Shown piece by piece: positions 1 through 7,473 of a stretch of 64,000 nt of DNA (its first letter is position 1; each line of letters opens with the position of its first letter). The DNA is from JANQNX01 sp965601665 (GTDB lineage: Bacteria > Pseudomonadota > Gammaproteobacteria > Eutrophobiales > Eutrophobiaceae). The stretch is from the NCBI GenBank assembly GCA_965601665.1, contig OZ271833.1, positions 1,550,001-1,614,000 of the forward strand, written 5' to 3'. The position numbers and the translations under genes are program-made. The notes under the pieces are model-generated. The model saw only the letters and a list, made by a program, of their open reading frames with translations, ran no database searches and had not been told where the DNA came from.

Positions 1-1
1 T

Positions 2-406
2 CTAATTTTTGGTGGTGAATATTCGTTTATCAATTTCTTCGATTCCAGTACAGCAATTATTCATGAGTTAATTATAAACGGAGGGTCATTCTTAGGCGCA
101 GGAGTATCCGTTAATGGTGGCGCCCTAACGTTTGAAGAAGGCGCTTCTATAGACATCTACGCTAACGGCGTCAGTTTCGTTGACGGAATGCTATATGGCG
201 TCTGGGCTAATAGCTTACCCTTCAATTTTTGGGTAATTGGAAGAACAGTCGATATAAATAATAATGTTTCATTTTACCTGCCTGATGTTTTGCCAGGCCA
301 AATAAATATACATTCAGTTACTGTAGTTCCACTTCCTGCTACCGTGTGGTTACTAGGTTCAGTACTATTAGGCTTCATAGGCTTTTCAAAAAAACGGATT
401 AGTTGA
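2..406 (+). CDS. PEP-CTERM-type surface/exported protein, C-terminal part (5' end off window)
   Basis: The frame is open from the first bases of the window to the TGA at 404-406, so the start lies to the left. The visible 134 residues are Gly/Asn/Ser-rich and beta-strand-like. They end in a sorting tail of the variant VPLPATVWLLGS, then a hydrophobic helix and a basic tip (KKR). In the PEP-CTERM/exosortase system this tail directs the protein to exosortase, which cleaves it during export to the envelope or exopolysaccharide matrix. The job of the mature protein cannot be told from this fragment. The match to the tail type is good. No exosortase gene is in the window. Confidence 0.7.
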   Translation, partial: LIFGGEYSFINFFDSSTAIIHELIINGGSFLGAGVSVNGGALTFEEGASIDIYANGVSFVDGMLYGVWANSLPFNFWVIGRTVDINNNVSFYLPDVLPGQINIHSVTVVPLPATVWLLGSVLLGFIGFSKKRIS

Positions 407-408
407 AA

Positions 409-455
409 TGGTGGTGAAGGATAGAATCGAACTGCCGACACAGGGTTTTCAGTCC
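409..455 (-). pseudogene. tRNA-Phe 3'-half relic
   Basis: Read on the minus strand, this stretch runs GGACTGAAAACCC, then GTGTCGGCAGTTCGATTC, and ends CCACCA. It resembles the anticodon loop (GAA anticodon), variable region, T-arm and CCA end of a bacterial tRNA-Phe. The T-stem has a mismatch, and the D-arm and 5' acceptor strand are not found at 456-490. It is therefore a partial, non-functional copy. It begins 2 bp after the stop codon of the PEP-CTERM gene. Such 3' halves are often left by elements integrating at tRNA genes, but no matching element end was found here. Confidence 0.55.
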
Positions 456-671
456 AGGAATAATTTAATACCCCGAACTTGTGTTTTACTTTTAGAAGCA
501 AAATTATTATTTTAGCTTTGATATTTGAACGTGATTAAGATGCGTATTTAACCCCAGTAAAATAGTTGTAAACGAGAGTTCATATCACACCCTATATGGA
601 CCCAACCCGGTAGTTATAGTGAATATGTTTCCTTTTCCGTATTATAACTCTCTGAAATAACTGATAAATAC

Positions 672-1475
672 ATGGGTAACCCCTTGAATCACCATCCACG
701 GAAACGTTTCGGCCAAAACTTCCTGCATGATAGCTCGGTCATCGACAAGATTATCGCTGCAATCGATCCCGGTGAGAATGATCACATTATTGAAATCGGA
801 CCGGGCAAGGGTGCACTTACCGTCCATCTCGTCGAAAAAGTGGCGCGACTGGATGTCATTGAGATCGACAGGGATCTCGCGGCCATGCTCGAAAAACAAT
901 TCAACTCAACCAGGGCCGGACTGCACTTACACTTGCAAGATGCATTAACGCTTGAGCTTGTCACATTCAATAGCAACAATCTGCGGATAGTCGGCAACCT
1001 GCCCTATAATATAAGTACACCATTATTGTTCCACCTGCTTGACCAAACCCGTTACATCAGTGACATGACCTTCATGTTGCAAAAGGAGGTGGTCGACAGG
1101 ATGGTAGCGAGACCGAATAGCAAAACCTACGGCAGGCTGTCAGTTATGTTGCAGTATGCCTGCGAGGTCGAGTCGTTATTTACCGTCAAACCCGGTGCGT
1201 TTAACCCGGCCCCCCGGGTCGATTCCGCCGTGGTGCGTATTGTGCCGAATGCGGACAAAATTGCCCGTGTGCAACAAGCGCAGTTAATGGCCAGGCTTGT
1301 ACGGGATGCTTTTTCCCAACGTCGAAAGACGATACGTAATTCACTCAAATCATATGCTGACGAAGGCTTGATGATGGAGCTCGGTATCGACCCCGGCGCA
1401 CGCGCTGAAAACCTGACTGTCGAAGACTATATCAAGCTCTCAAACCGGTTGGCGCCCGCCACAGCACCCGAATAA
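672..1475 (+). CDS. rsmA: 16S rRNA (adenine1518/1519-N6)-dimethyltransferase RsmA/KsgA
   Basis: The 267-residue protein has usual RsmA length. It dimethylates two adjacent adenines in the 3' hairpin of 16S rRNA during 30S maturation, using S-adenosylmethionine. Visible signatures are RKRFGQNFL at the N-terminus, the SAM-binding loop EIGPGKGALT (about residues 41-50), the acidic residue in VIEIDRD, and the catalytic NLPYN motif near residue 108. The C-terminal helical domain holds FSQRRKTIRNSL. The ATG at 672 directly precedes the conserved N-terminus; the ribosome-binding site is weak. In many gammaproteobacteria it sits directly before apaG-apaH, but here those genes are about 26 kb away (27642-28865). 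Confidence 0.97.
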   Translation: MGNPLNHHPRKRFGQNFLHDSSVIDKIIAAIDPGENDHIIEIGPGKGALTVHLVEKVARLDVIEIDRDLAAMLEKQFNSTRAGLHLHLQDALTLELVTFNSNNLRIVGNLPYNISTPLLFHLLDQTRYISDMTFMLQKEVVDRMVARPNSKTYGRLSVMLQYACEVESLFTVKPGAFNPAPRVDSAVVRIVPNADKIARVQQAQLMARLVRDAFSQRRKTIRNSLKSYADEGLMMELGIDPGARAENLTVEDYIKLSNRLAPATAPE

Positions 1476-1553
1476 GGCAATTATATACTTGACAAAGGTA
1501 GTTAAACAATTGATAATAAAACTACATTTTAACGAAATAGCCCGAGAATAGCC

Positions 1554-2483
1554 ATGTGCAACCTGAATGCCCCGTTTTTCAATGATGAAGATGCCGCCCG
1601 CTCTTATTTAGAAGGGCAGCGTTGGCCAGAAGGCCCGGTCTGTCCTCATTGCGGTGGTTCGGATCGCATTTACCCGGTGGAAGCCAACAAACAAAAGAAG
1701 GTTCGCAAGGGCCTCTATCATTGTAATGACTGTGAATCACAATTCACTGTCACGGTTGGTACTGTCTTTGAGAAATCAAAAGTACCGTTAAATAAATGGT
1801 TACTGGCTACTTACCTGCTCTGCTCTTCTAAAAAAGGTTTCTCTGCTAAACAGCTAGAACGTTCTATTGGTGTTACCTATAAAACAGCCTGGTTCATGAT
1901 GCATCGTATCCGTGAAGCCATGCGCGACACTGAAGGCGGCATGATGGGCGGTTCAGGTAGTTTCGTTGAGATTGATGAAACATACATAGGTCGCAAGACT
2001 TCTCGTTTAGGCCAAAAGCCACATAAAACTGGTGGTAAAGATAAAGAACAAGTTATCGCACTGGTTGAACGTGGCGGCGCTGTTCGTGCTCATCATGTAA
2101 ACCGTGTTGATTCATCTACCGTTAAAGGAATACTTGATAAAGAAGTTTTCAAAGATACAGCTATCATGTCTGATCAAGCTGCAATTTATCCTTTAGCTAC
2201 AAAAGAGTATGCAGGTCATGCAACGGTTAATCACTCAATACTTGAGTATGTACGTGGACCAGTTCACACCAACACGATTGAAGGTTACTTCTCAATTCTT
2301 AAACGTGGCTTAAATGGTGTTTATCAACATTGTTCAAAGCAACACTTAAAGCGTTACTTGTGTGAGTATGATTTTCGTTATACCTATCGTGAAAAAAATG
2401 GTTTCAATGATCTTGAGCGAACTAACGTCGCACTTAAAGGCATTGAAGGTAAACGCATTACTTACCGGACAACTCGTGCATAA
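1554..2483 (+). CDS. IS1595-family (ISXO2-like) transposase
   Basis: The 309-residue protein is apparently intact. The N-terminal zinc ribbon has the pattern CPHCGG (about residue 32) and CNDC (about 58). A helix-turn-helix-like segment follows (KQLERSIGVTYKTAWFMMHRIR). The catalytic domain shows acidic residues in EIDETYIG and SDQAAIYP and the family motif HTNTIEGYFSILKRG. This is the IS1595 DDE/N-type catalytic domain that cuts and joins element ends. It reads away from rsmA and is followed by a converging 42-aa ORF. No frameshift or stop interrupts it, so the element may still be active. Confidence 0.92.
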   Translation: MCNLNAPFFNDEDAARSYLEGQRWPEGPVCPHCGGSDRIYPVEANKQKKVRKGLYHCNDCESQFTVTVGTVFEKSKVPLNKWLLATYLLCSSKKGFSAKQLERSIGVTYKTAWFMMHRIREAMRDTEGGMMGGSGSFVEIDETYIGRKTSRLGQKPHKTGGKDKEQVIALVERGGAVRAHHVNRVDSSTVKGILDKEVFKDTAIMSDQAAIYPLATKEYAGHATVNHSILEYVRGPVHTNTIEGYFSILKRGLNGVYQHCSKQHLKRYLCEYDFRYTYREKNGFNDLERTNVALKGIEGKRITYRTTRA

Positions 2484-2503
2484 AAAAAAAGAGAAATAAA
2501 TAA

Positions 2504-2632
2504 TTATTTCTCCTTTTTGTTTTCTTTCTTCTTCGATCCCTTTTGTGGATCAGGTGGTGTATTAAGCAGGTTTTTTAGCGTCTGATTAAACTGCTTATTG
2601 TGTTCCGGCTTTTCTTTATCTGATTCTGTCAT
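2504..2632 (-). CDS. small acidic/basic companion ORF of the IS1595 element (42 aa)
   Basis: Reads ATG (2632-2630) to TAA (2506-2504), convergent with the transposase and 20 bp beyond its stop. The protein is highly charged: an acidic start (MTESDKEKPEH), a middle FNQTLKNLLNTPPDPQ, and a Lys-rich tail. Small charged proteins with an LLxTPP-like core beside IS1595 transposases are something I recall seeing elsewhere, but I cannot name a family or function. It lies within the proposed element limits, so it is probably a passenger. No strong ribosome-binding site was recognised. Confidence 0.4.
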   Translation of the reverse strand: MTESDKEKPEHNKQFNQTLKNLLNTPPDPQKGSKKKENKKEK

Positions 2633-2713
2633 GCTGTCAAGTAAGCGCATTTTCTAAATAATAGCAACGCTAATAAAATAATAGTTTAGCTATATGTAGT
2701 ATGCATCTTGAAA

Positions 2714-2741
2714 TTGATCACTAGGTGTAGCTGTGTATACT
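2714..2741 (+). promoter_or_regulatory. sigma-70-like promoter of candidate small RNA
   Basis: TTGATC at 2714-2719 and TATACT at 2736-2741 are 16 bp apart. They match the -35 box in 4 of 6 and the -10 box in 5 of 6 positions. Transcription would begin near 2748, just before the first hairpin of the structured RNA. Confidence 0.45.
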
Positions 2742-2747
2742 TAGAAA

Positions 2748-2880
2748 TGGCGGGCGTTGCAGCGCCCGCTATCATATCTAGGTTTTTTGGTCGTCTCACA
2801 GCATAAACTTCCAAAATTTATGCTGGTAATCAAATACCTAGTAAGAGCCGAGCCTCCAAAACTCGGCTCGTTTTTTTTTT
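2748..2880 (+). ncRNA. candidate structured small RNA with two C-rich loops
   Basis: A promoter-like sequence and an intrinsic terminator frame about 130 nt with almost no coding potential but much pairing. Hairpin 1 is GCGGGCG (2750-2756) with CGCCCGC (2763-2769). A long-range helix CTAGGT (2778-2783) with ACCTAG (2836-2841) encloses hairpin 2, a perfect 9-bp stem CAGCATAAA (2799-2807) with TTTATGCTG (2817-2825). Hairpin 3 is the terminator. The loops of hairpins 2 and 3 are near copies, CTTCCAAAA and CCTCCAAAA, so both present unpaired pyrimidines that could pair with Shine-Dalgarno sequences. This is typical of trans-acting small RNAs. I recognise no named family. Confidence 0.5.
2845..2880 (+). 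terminator. Rho-independent terminator
   Basis: A perfect 8-bp stem GAGCCGAG/CTCGGCTC with a 9-nt loop CCTCCAAAA is followed by G and ten T residues. It ends the candidate small RNA and directly abuts the tRNA-like sequence. Confidence 0.85.
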
Positions 2881-2953
2881 GCGGGTGTAGCTTAATGGTA
2901 AAGCAACGTGGCGTCCGACCCCGTTTATGCCGGTCCGAATCCGGTCACCCGCT
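2881..2953 (+). tRNA. tRNA-Gly(TCC)-like gene, degenerate, possibly pseudogene
   Basis: The acceptor stem is a perfect 7 bp (GCGGGTG/CACCCGC), the D-arm is GCTT-AATGGTA-AAGC, and the T-arm GCCGG-TCCGAAT-CCGGT pairs over 5 bp. The anticodon arm, taken as CGTGG-CGTCCGA-CCCCG, places TCC as the anticodon but has one mismatch. Position 33 is G instead of the near-universal U, and T-loop position 55 is C instead of U. There is one extra base between the D and anticodon arms. No CCA is encoded right after the discriminator base. It is either a decayed tRNA-Gly or one with a non-decoding role. Confidence 0.5.
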
Positions 2954-3564
2954 ACCCATCGAACCGTTTTTAAATATTTAAAAGCTTTTTGAATTACCTA
3001 AAAGGTAATTATTAGTAAAATATTACTGGATGTAAAGCCTGCTTACACCCTGTTTTTGTCCACTTTTCAAATAGTTAGTCTCAAATTTACAACTAACGAC
3101 CTTTTCCAAGTACTTGTTATACAACTAAAAGTTGTACACGCTTCGTGTAATTTAATAGGTCATTTTGCAATATTTATAAATACAAAATGCCACAAACAGT
3201 CAAATCTAACCTTTGTTAAGTACATTATACCCCCGAATAAGCTGTGGATAAGTGTGTGCATGAAAATGATGGCCGATTGTCAATTGCGACTTGCATTGCT
3301 GGAATCAATCTAAACTGACACTTCGCTTACTGCTGTGCTTTTTTATTTTAAAACAATGAATTATAGCATTTTAGTCGCTATAACAGCGGAAAAATGCCTT
3401 GTTTCATTTTATCGCCTGAAGCGGCTGTACTAGCTTGTGTATAAACATTGCGCAGCGTGGCTTGCAAACGAGCTTGTTGCGTGAGTAATTACTGCGCTTG
3501 CAGCTTTTACTCCGCAATCGTTTATACTGCCTGACAAAAAAATTGCCCATCAAAGTAGACGGTT
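2954..3564. other. AT-rich stretch without a convincing gene
   Basis: Between the tRNA-like element and dctQ I find no protein gene with family features or good codon use. It holds a perfect 8-bp hairpin AATTACCT-AAA-AGGTAATT (2992-3010), which may end tRNA transcription. A shorter inverted repeat (TGTAA/TTACA, near 3034-3050) and one DnaA-box-like TGTGGATAA (3243-3251) are also present. A TRAP binding-protein gene, which could be expected upstream of dctQ, is absent. Confidence 0.6.
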
Positions 3565-4086
3565 TTGAAACATTTCCTCAACCAGCTTGCAGCGTTAATT
3601 GATCGCTTTACCGAACTGACCGGCAAACTTGTTTCAGTGCTGGTCATCGTCCTGGTATTTCTCGTAGGTTATGACGTGGCCATGCGTTACCTGTTCCAGA
3701 GCGGATCAATTGCGCTGCAGGAACTGCAGTGGCACCTGTTTTCCATCATCTTTTTGCTCGGCGCCGCTTACACGTTGAAAGACGATGAACATGTCAGGCT
3801 GGACGTGATGTACCGCAGCCGTTTTGTTTCAGACAAACTGCGTGCCTGGATCGATGCGCTGGGTGTGTTGCTGTTTCTGTTGCCTTTCTGTTTTTTGATT
3901 ATTTATTGTGCCTGGCCATTTGTGAAACAGGCGTACCTGTATAATGAAGCCTCACCTGATCCCGGCGGCCTGTCGGCACGCTGGTTGATAAAGGCAATGA
4001 TCCCGATCGGATTCTTATTACTGTTGTTGCAGGGCATAGCCGAAGCCATCAAAAAAATCAGCATTGCTAACGGTGACTCAAGATGA
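3565..4086 (+). CDS. dctQ: TRAP transporter small permease subunit (DctQ type)
   Basis: This 173-residue inner-membrane protein has four predicted transmembrane helices. Family signatures are QELQWHLF (about residues 51-58), DDEHVRLDV, and the end motif SPDPGGLSARWLIKAMIPIG. DctQ pairs with DctM and a periplasmic binding protein to import organic acids or related solutes with Na+. The start used is TTG at 3565; no better in-frame ATG precedes the first helix. It overlaps the large permease by 4 bp (ATGA), so the two are translationally coupled. No DctP gene is adjacent, so the substrate is unknown. Confidence 0.88.
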   Translation: MKHFLNQLAALIDRFTELTGKLVSVLVIVLVFLVGYDVAMRYLFQSGSIALQELQWHLFSIIFLLGAAYTLKDDEHVRLDVMYRSRFVSDKLRAWIDALGVLLFLLPFCFLIIYCAWPFVKQAYLYNEASPDPGGLSARWLIKAMIPIGFLLLLLQGIAEAIKKISIANGDSR

Positions 4087-5396
4087 CCCTGCTTGTTTGC
4101 CTGTTGTTTGTCTGCCTGATGTGCTTTCTTGTGCTTGGCTATCCTGTCGCGTTTACGCTGGGCGCCGTGTCTTTGTTATTTGGCGTGTTGTTTCTCGGGC
4201 TTGATTTCTTTTCGCTGCTGCCGCTTCGCATATGGGGCATTATGACCAACTTTACGTTGCTAGCTGTGCCGTTGTTTATTTTCATGGGGGTTATCCTGGA
4301 TCGTTCGGGTCTGGCTGAAGACCTGCTTGAAACCATAGGCAAACTTTGCGGTAAGCTTGGCGGTGGGCTGGCAATTGGCATTGTAATTGTCGGGACCATG
4401 CTGGCGGCCACAACCGGCGTAGTCGGCGCGACCGTGGTGACAATGGGTATCATCGCATTGCCGACAATGTTGAAATACAACTATTCGCCTGCGCTGGCCA
4501 GTGGCACTATCGCGGCATCTGGCACGCTGGGCCAGATTATCCCGCCCAGTATCATTCTGATTCTGCTAGGTGATGTCATGGGTGTACCGGTAGGACGCCT
4601 GTTTATGGGCGCGGTCATCCCCGGTTTATTGCTGGTCGCATTTTTTATGCTGTTTATCCTGTTTTACGCATGGCGCAAACCTGCCATGGCGCCCGCACTG
4701 CATGATGGAAGCGAGCAGCTCGACGCCAAAACAGTATTACTGACATTACTACCGCCGATGCTGCTGATTATTGCCGTACTGGGTTCGATTTTTTTCGGTA
4801 TCGCCTCACCAACTGAATCGGCAGCCGTTGGTGCTCTCGGCGCGTTAATCCTGGCGTTGATACATCGAAAACTGGACTGGCAAAACCTTGCCGAGGCGAT
4901 GCAAAAAACAACCAAGTTGACCAGCATGGTATTCCTTATCCTTATCGGGGCAACCGCCTTCGGCCTGGTGTTTCGCGGACTGGGTGGTGACCGCCTGGTA
5001 ATGGAGGTGATGTCTGCGCTGCCCGGTGGTCAGTGGGGCTTTCTTATTGTGAGTATGCTGCTGATCTTTTTACTCGGCTTTTTTCTCGACTTTCTGCAAA
5101 TCTGTTTTATCGTGATCCCGATACTCAGCCCTATCGCAAGCCAGTTTGGTATCGACCTGCTGTGGTTTGCCGTGTTGATTGCGATCAACTTGCAGACATC
5201 ATTCCTGACGCCGCCATTTGGATTTTCGTTGTTCTACCTGAAGGCCGTCGCGCCGGCATCAATACGCATCCAGGATATTTACAAGGGCGTTATTCCGTTC
5301 GTGATTATTCAGGTTATTGCGTTACTGGTACTCGTGTCGGCACCCGGGCTGGTGACCTGGTTGCCAGACCTGATGGATTCTTACCAGGGCCTGTAG
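4083..5396 (+). CDS. dctM: TRAP transporter large permease subunit (DctM type)
   Basis: This 437-residue integral membrane protein has about 12 hydrophobic helices and normal family length. Typical DctM features are FTLLAVPLFIFMG (about residue 58), the glycine-rich stretch after GKLGGGLAIG, SGTIAASGTLGQIIPPS, and SPTESAAVGALGAL. Sequence style resembles the large permeases annotated for mannitol/chloroaromatic-type TRAP systems, but that does not fix the substrate. It forms an operon with dctQ. It ends directly against the convergent aroE stop. Confidence 0.93.
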   Translation: MTLLVCLLFVCLMCFLVLGYPVAFTLGAVSLLFGVLFLGLDFFSLLPLRIWGIMTNFTLLAVPLFIFMGVILDRSGLAEDLLETIGKLCGKLGGGLAIGIVIVGTMLAATTGVVGATVVTMGIIALPTMLKYNYSPALASGTIAASGTLGQIIPPSIILILLGDVMGVPVGRLFMGAVIPGLLLVAFFMLFILFYAWRKPAMAPALHDGSEQLDAKTVLLTLLPPMLLIIAVLGSIFFGIASPTESAAVGALGALILALIHRKLDWQNLAEAMQKTTKLTSMVFLILIGATAFGLVFRGLGGDRLVMEVMSALPGGQWGFLIVSMLLIFLLGFFLDFLQICFIVIPILSPIASQFGIDLLWFAVLIAINLQTSFLTPPFGFSLFYLKAVAPASIRIQDIYKGVIPFVIIQVIALLVLVSAPGLVTWLPDLMDSYQGL

Positions 5397-6239
5397 CTAA
5401 CTGCTGCGTAGTTTGCGCAGTACCTTTGTCGTATCCGGTCGTTTACCATGCCAGATAGAAAAGCCAATGGCAGCCTGCTCCACAAGCATACCGAGTCCAT
5501 CCAGTACCGTCGCTGCGCCTTTGTCCCGTGCCCATTGCATAAACACGGTATCTTCGTCACCGTACATCAGGTCATAACATGCTGCAGCGTGGTTCAATAT
5601 GGTTTCAGGCAAAGGCGGTAGTTTTCCCTGTAAACTTGATGACGTTGCATTGATGATGAGATCAAACCGCTTAACCTTGAGATCTTCATAACTACAGGCT
5701 GACACCAGTCCCTCGTTAGAAAATTGAATCGCAAGACTTTGCGCCTTTGAAATAGTGCGATTCACTATAGTCAGGTTATCCGGTTTCTGGTGAAGCAGTG
5801 GCTGTAGTATTGAACGTACTGTCCCTCCGGCTCCCATGATCAAAACCGCTGCGCCCGACAGGTTAATGTTGTTTTTAGTCAGATCGTTTACCAGGCCCTG
5901 CCCATCAGTCGTATCACCATTGATGCGCGCTTGTTCATCAAACCATATGGTGTTGACCGACTGACATGCCCTGGCACGTTGCGTTAATATTTCACAGGCT
6001 TCATATGCTTCCTGTTTGAAAGGCACGGTAATATTGAGTCCTTTCCCGCCAAGGGAAAAAAATTCAGTTAACGCCTGGACGAACTGGCCTGTTTCAACAG
6101 GAATAGCCTGGTATCGAAGCTCAAGGTCAAACTGCTCGGCAAAAAGTTGATGGATGATGGGAGACTTGCTATGGGCAACCGGGTTACCGAATACAGCATA
6201 ATGACTTACAGTTGAATTAATGTCGTATGCTTCTAGCAT
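5397..6239 (-). CDS. aroE: shikimate dehydrogenase (NADP+)
   Basis: The 280-residue enzyme reduces 3-dehydroshikimate to shikimate with NADPH in the aromatic amino-acid (chorismate) pathway. Visible motifs are GNPVAHSKSP (substrate binding, about residue 19), NITVPFK with the catalytic lysine, NGDTTDGQGL with the catalytic aspartate, the nucleotide-binding loop MGAGGTVR, and the NRT motif. The cofactor loop has T where GAGGAxR is more usual. The start at 6239 lacks a clear ribosome-binding site; the conserved part begins at about residue 12. It lies 33 bp downstream of the cNMP-binding gene. Confidence 0.95.
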   Translation of the reverse strand: MLEAYDINSTVSHYAVFGNPVAHSKSPIIHQLFAEQFDLELRYQAIPVETGQFVQALTEFFSLGGKGLNITVPFKQEAYEACEILTQRARACQSVNTIWFDEQARINGDTTDGQGLVNDLTKNNINLSGAAVLIMGAGGTVRSILQPLLHQKPDNLTIVNRTISKAQSLAIQFSNEGLVSACSYEDLKVKRFDLIINATSSSLQGKLPPLPETILNHAAACYDLMYGDEDTVFMQWARDKGAATVLDGLGMLVEQAAIGFSIWHGKRPDTTKVLRKLRSS

Positions 6240-6272
6240 ACTGTTGCTGTGCCCGGTCCTTGAGAATTATTA

Positions 6273-7328
6273 TCAAGCCGAATCTTTGCGCTCAACCAAC
6301 CCACCTTTCAGGCAGTAAACATCAAGGCCGCGCTCACTTAGCAGGAATGCACAAGCGGAACTACGGCGGCCAGTATCACAGTAAAGAATGTATTTTTTGG
6401 AAGGATCGAGTGATTGCGCCTTGAGTCGCAACATGAACAGTGGAATATTCATGCTTCCCGGGATACCGGAATTCTTGTGTTCACTTTCCAATCTAACATC
6501 GAGCCAGACGGCGCCTTCGTTCTTGACCATCGCGTCTGCTTCCTCATTAGTTACCCAACTCAGCATAGGCTCCTTGAGTAGCTGGTTGAAGTCATCCTTG
6601 GCGAGACGCATCAACACGCCATCGGTCACCATCACAACATTGGCATTGCGCTTGGCTTCAGATAACAAAGCTTCTTCACCAAAGGCGTCGCCGTCATCCA
6701 GTGTCGCCAGGGTTAGTTCGGAACCGGTCTTGGAGTTGCGAGTAACCTTACATTTGCCGTTCTTTATAATGTAATAATAGTCACCGTCGTCGCCCTGCTT
6801 GATGATAGCGTCACCGGCCTTGGCAGGAATTTCCTGCATGCGCATAAACATTTGTTGAATATTCGCAGCGGGTACTTGCAGAAATGCCTTGGACTGCAGG
6901 ATGCGGGTCATCCAATCGCCATCGTCATCATCTTCCTCTTCTTCAACCGATATCTCATCGACTTCAATGCCGGAAAACTGGTCCCATGTCAGGAGTATAT
7001 CCAGCAGGTCACTATCAATACGGATGATTTTGCTGTCGGTCTTGGCGACGACGGTATGCTTGCGTGGCTGGTGGTTGGCCAGCGGATGCTTGGCAGAGTC
7101 TGAACCGGCGGCAATCAGTTTGATTTCACCCTTATCGGATGTCACCTCGACCTGGCCATCAACAACGTAAACAGACTGGCGGTCATTATCACCGCTATTA
7201 AAAATAGCCTTACCCGCAGCCACTTCTTCAACATATGTTTTGGCAGCCAGTTCCTGGAAGTTGGTCGCATTAAGAGCGCTTGGCGGTACTAGGTTTTTTA
7301 GTATAGTTTTATCTATTAGATCAGGCAT
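6273..7328 (-). CDS. double cyclic-nucleotide-binding domain plus rhodanese domain protein
   Basis: The 351-residue cytosolic protein has three modules. A first cNMP-binding-like fold spans about residues 10-115 and a second about 140-250, with a recognisable phosphate-binding cassette (FGEEALL, Arg227). A rhodanese domain spans about 255-345, with the putative active cysteine in YCDTGRRS (C317). A very acidic linker (EVEEEEDDDD-like, residues 122-138) separates the first two modules. The first domain lacks an obvious phosphate-binding cassette and may be structural. The layout suggests a ligand-sensing sulfurtransferase-like regulator without a DNA-binding domain. The effector and target are unknown. 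It probably shares a transcript with aroE. Confidence 0.85.
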   Translation of the reverse strand: MPDLIDKTILKNLVPPSALNATNFQELAAKTYVEEVAAGKAIFNSGDNDRQSVYVVDGQVEVTSDKGEIKLIAAGSDSAKHPLANHQPRKHTVVAKTDSKIIRIDSDLLDILLTWDQFSGIEVDEISVEEEEDDDDGDWMTRILQSKAFLQVPAANIQQMFMRMQEIPAKAGDAIIKQGDDGDYYYIIKNGKCKVTRNSKTGSELTLATLDDGDAFGEEALLSEAKRNANVVMVTDGVLMRLAKDDFNQLLKEPMLSWVTNEEADAMVKNEGAVWLDVRLESEHKNSGIPGSMNIPLFMLRLKAQSLDPSKKYILYCDTGRRSSACAFLLSERGLDVYCLKGGLVERKDSA

Positions 7329-7473
7329 TTACTTCAAATCCCGGGAACAAGTCGCTCCGTAAATCAGTACTAATTGTAAGCATTGGGAAGCAATATTCAA
7401 ACAAAGAAATTATGTTCAGATCCGGGCCTGAACTGCCTGAACCAACACCCAACACTTAACACCAGCGCAGGGT

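Larger units (their letters stand above)
1477..2705 (+). mobile_element. IS1595-family insertion sequence (approximate limits)
   Basis: The element consists of a full-length transposase and a small opposite-strand ORF. The left flank near 1483-1512 (TATACTT followed by AGTTAAACAAT) is matched imperfectly by the reverse complement of 2675-2704 (GCATACT followed by AGCTAAACTAT). These may be the terminal inverted repeats. The exact ends and the expected target duplication could not be fixed by eye, so the limits are approximate. It lies just after rsmA without damaging it. Confidence 0.55.

Noticed and set aside
2730..2750. CTGTGTATACTTAG resembling the left end of the IS1595 element in direct orientation
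   Set aside because: Too short and too degenerate to claim a second element end; the TATACT is better explained as a -10 box.
3243..3251. TGTGGATAA, a perfect DnaA-box match in an AT-rich region
   Set aside because: A single box (with one poor match near 3055) and no dnaA, dnaN or gidA nearby; not enough for a replication origin.
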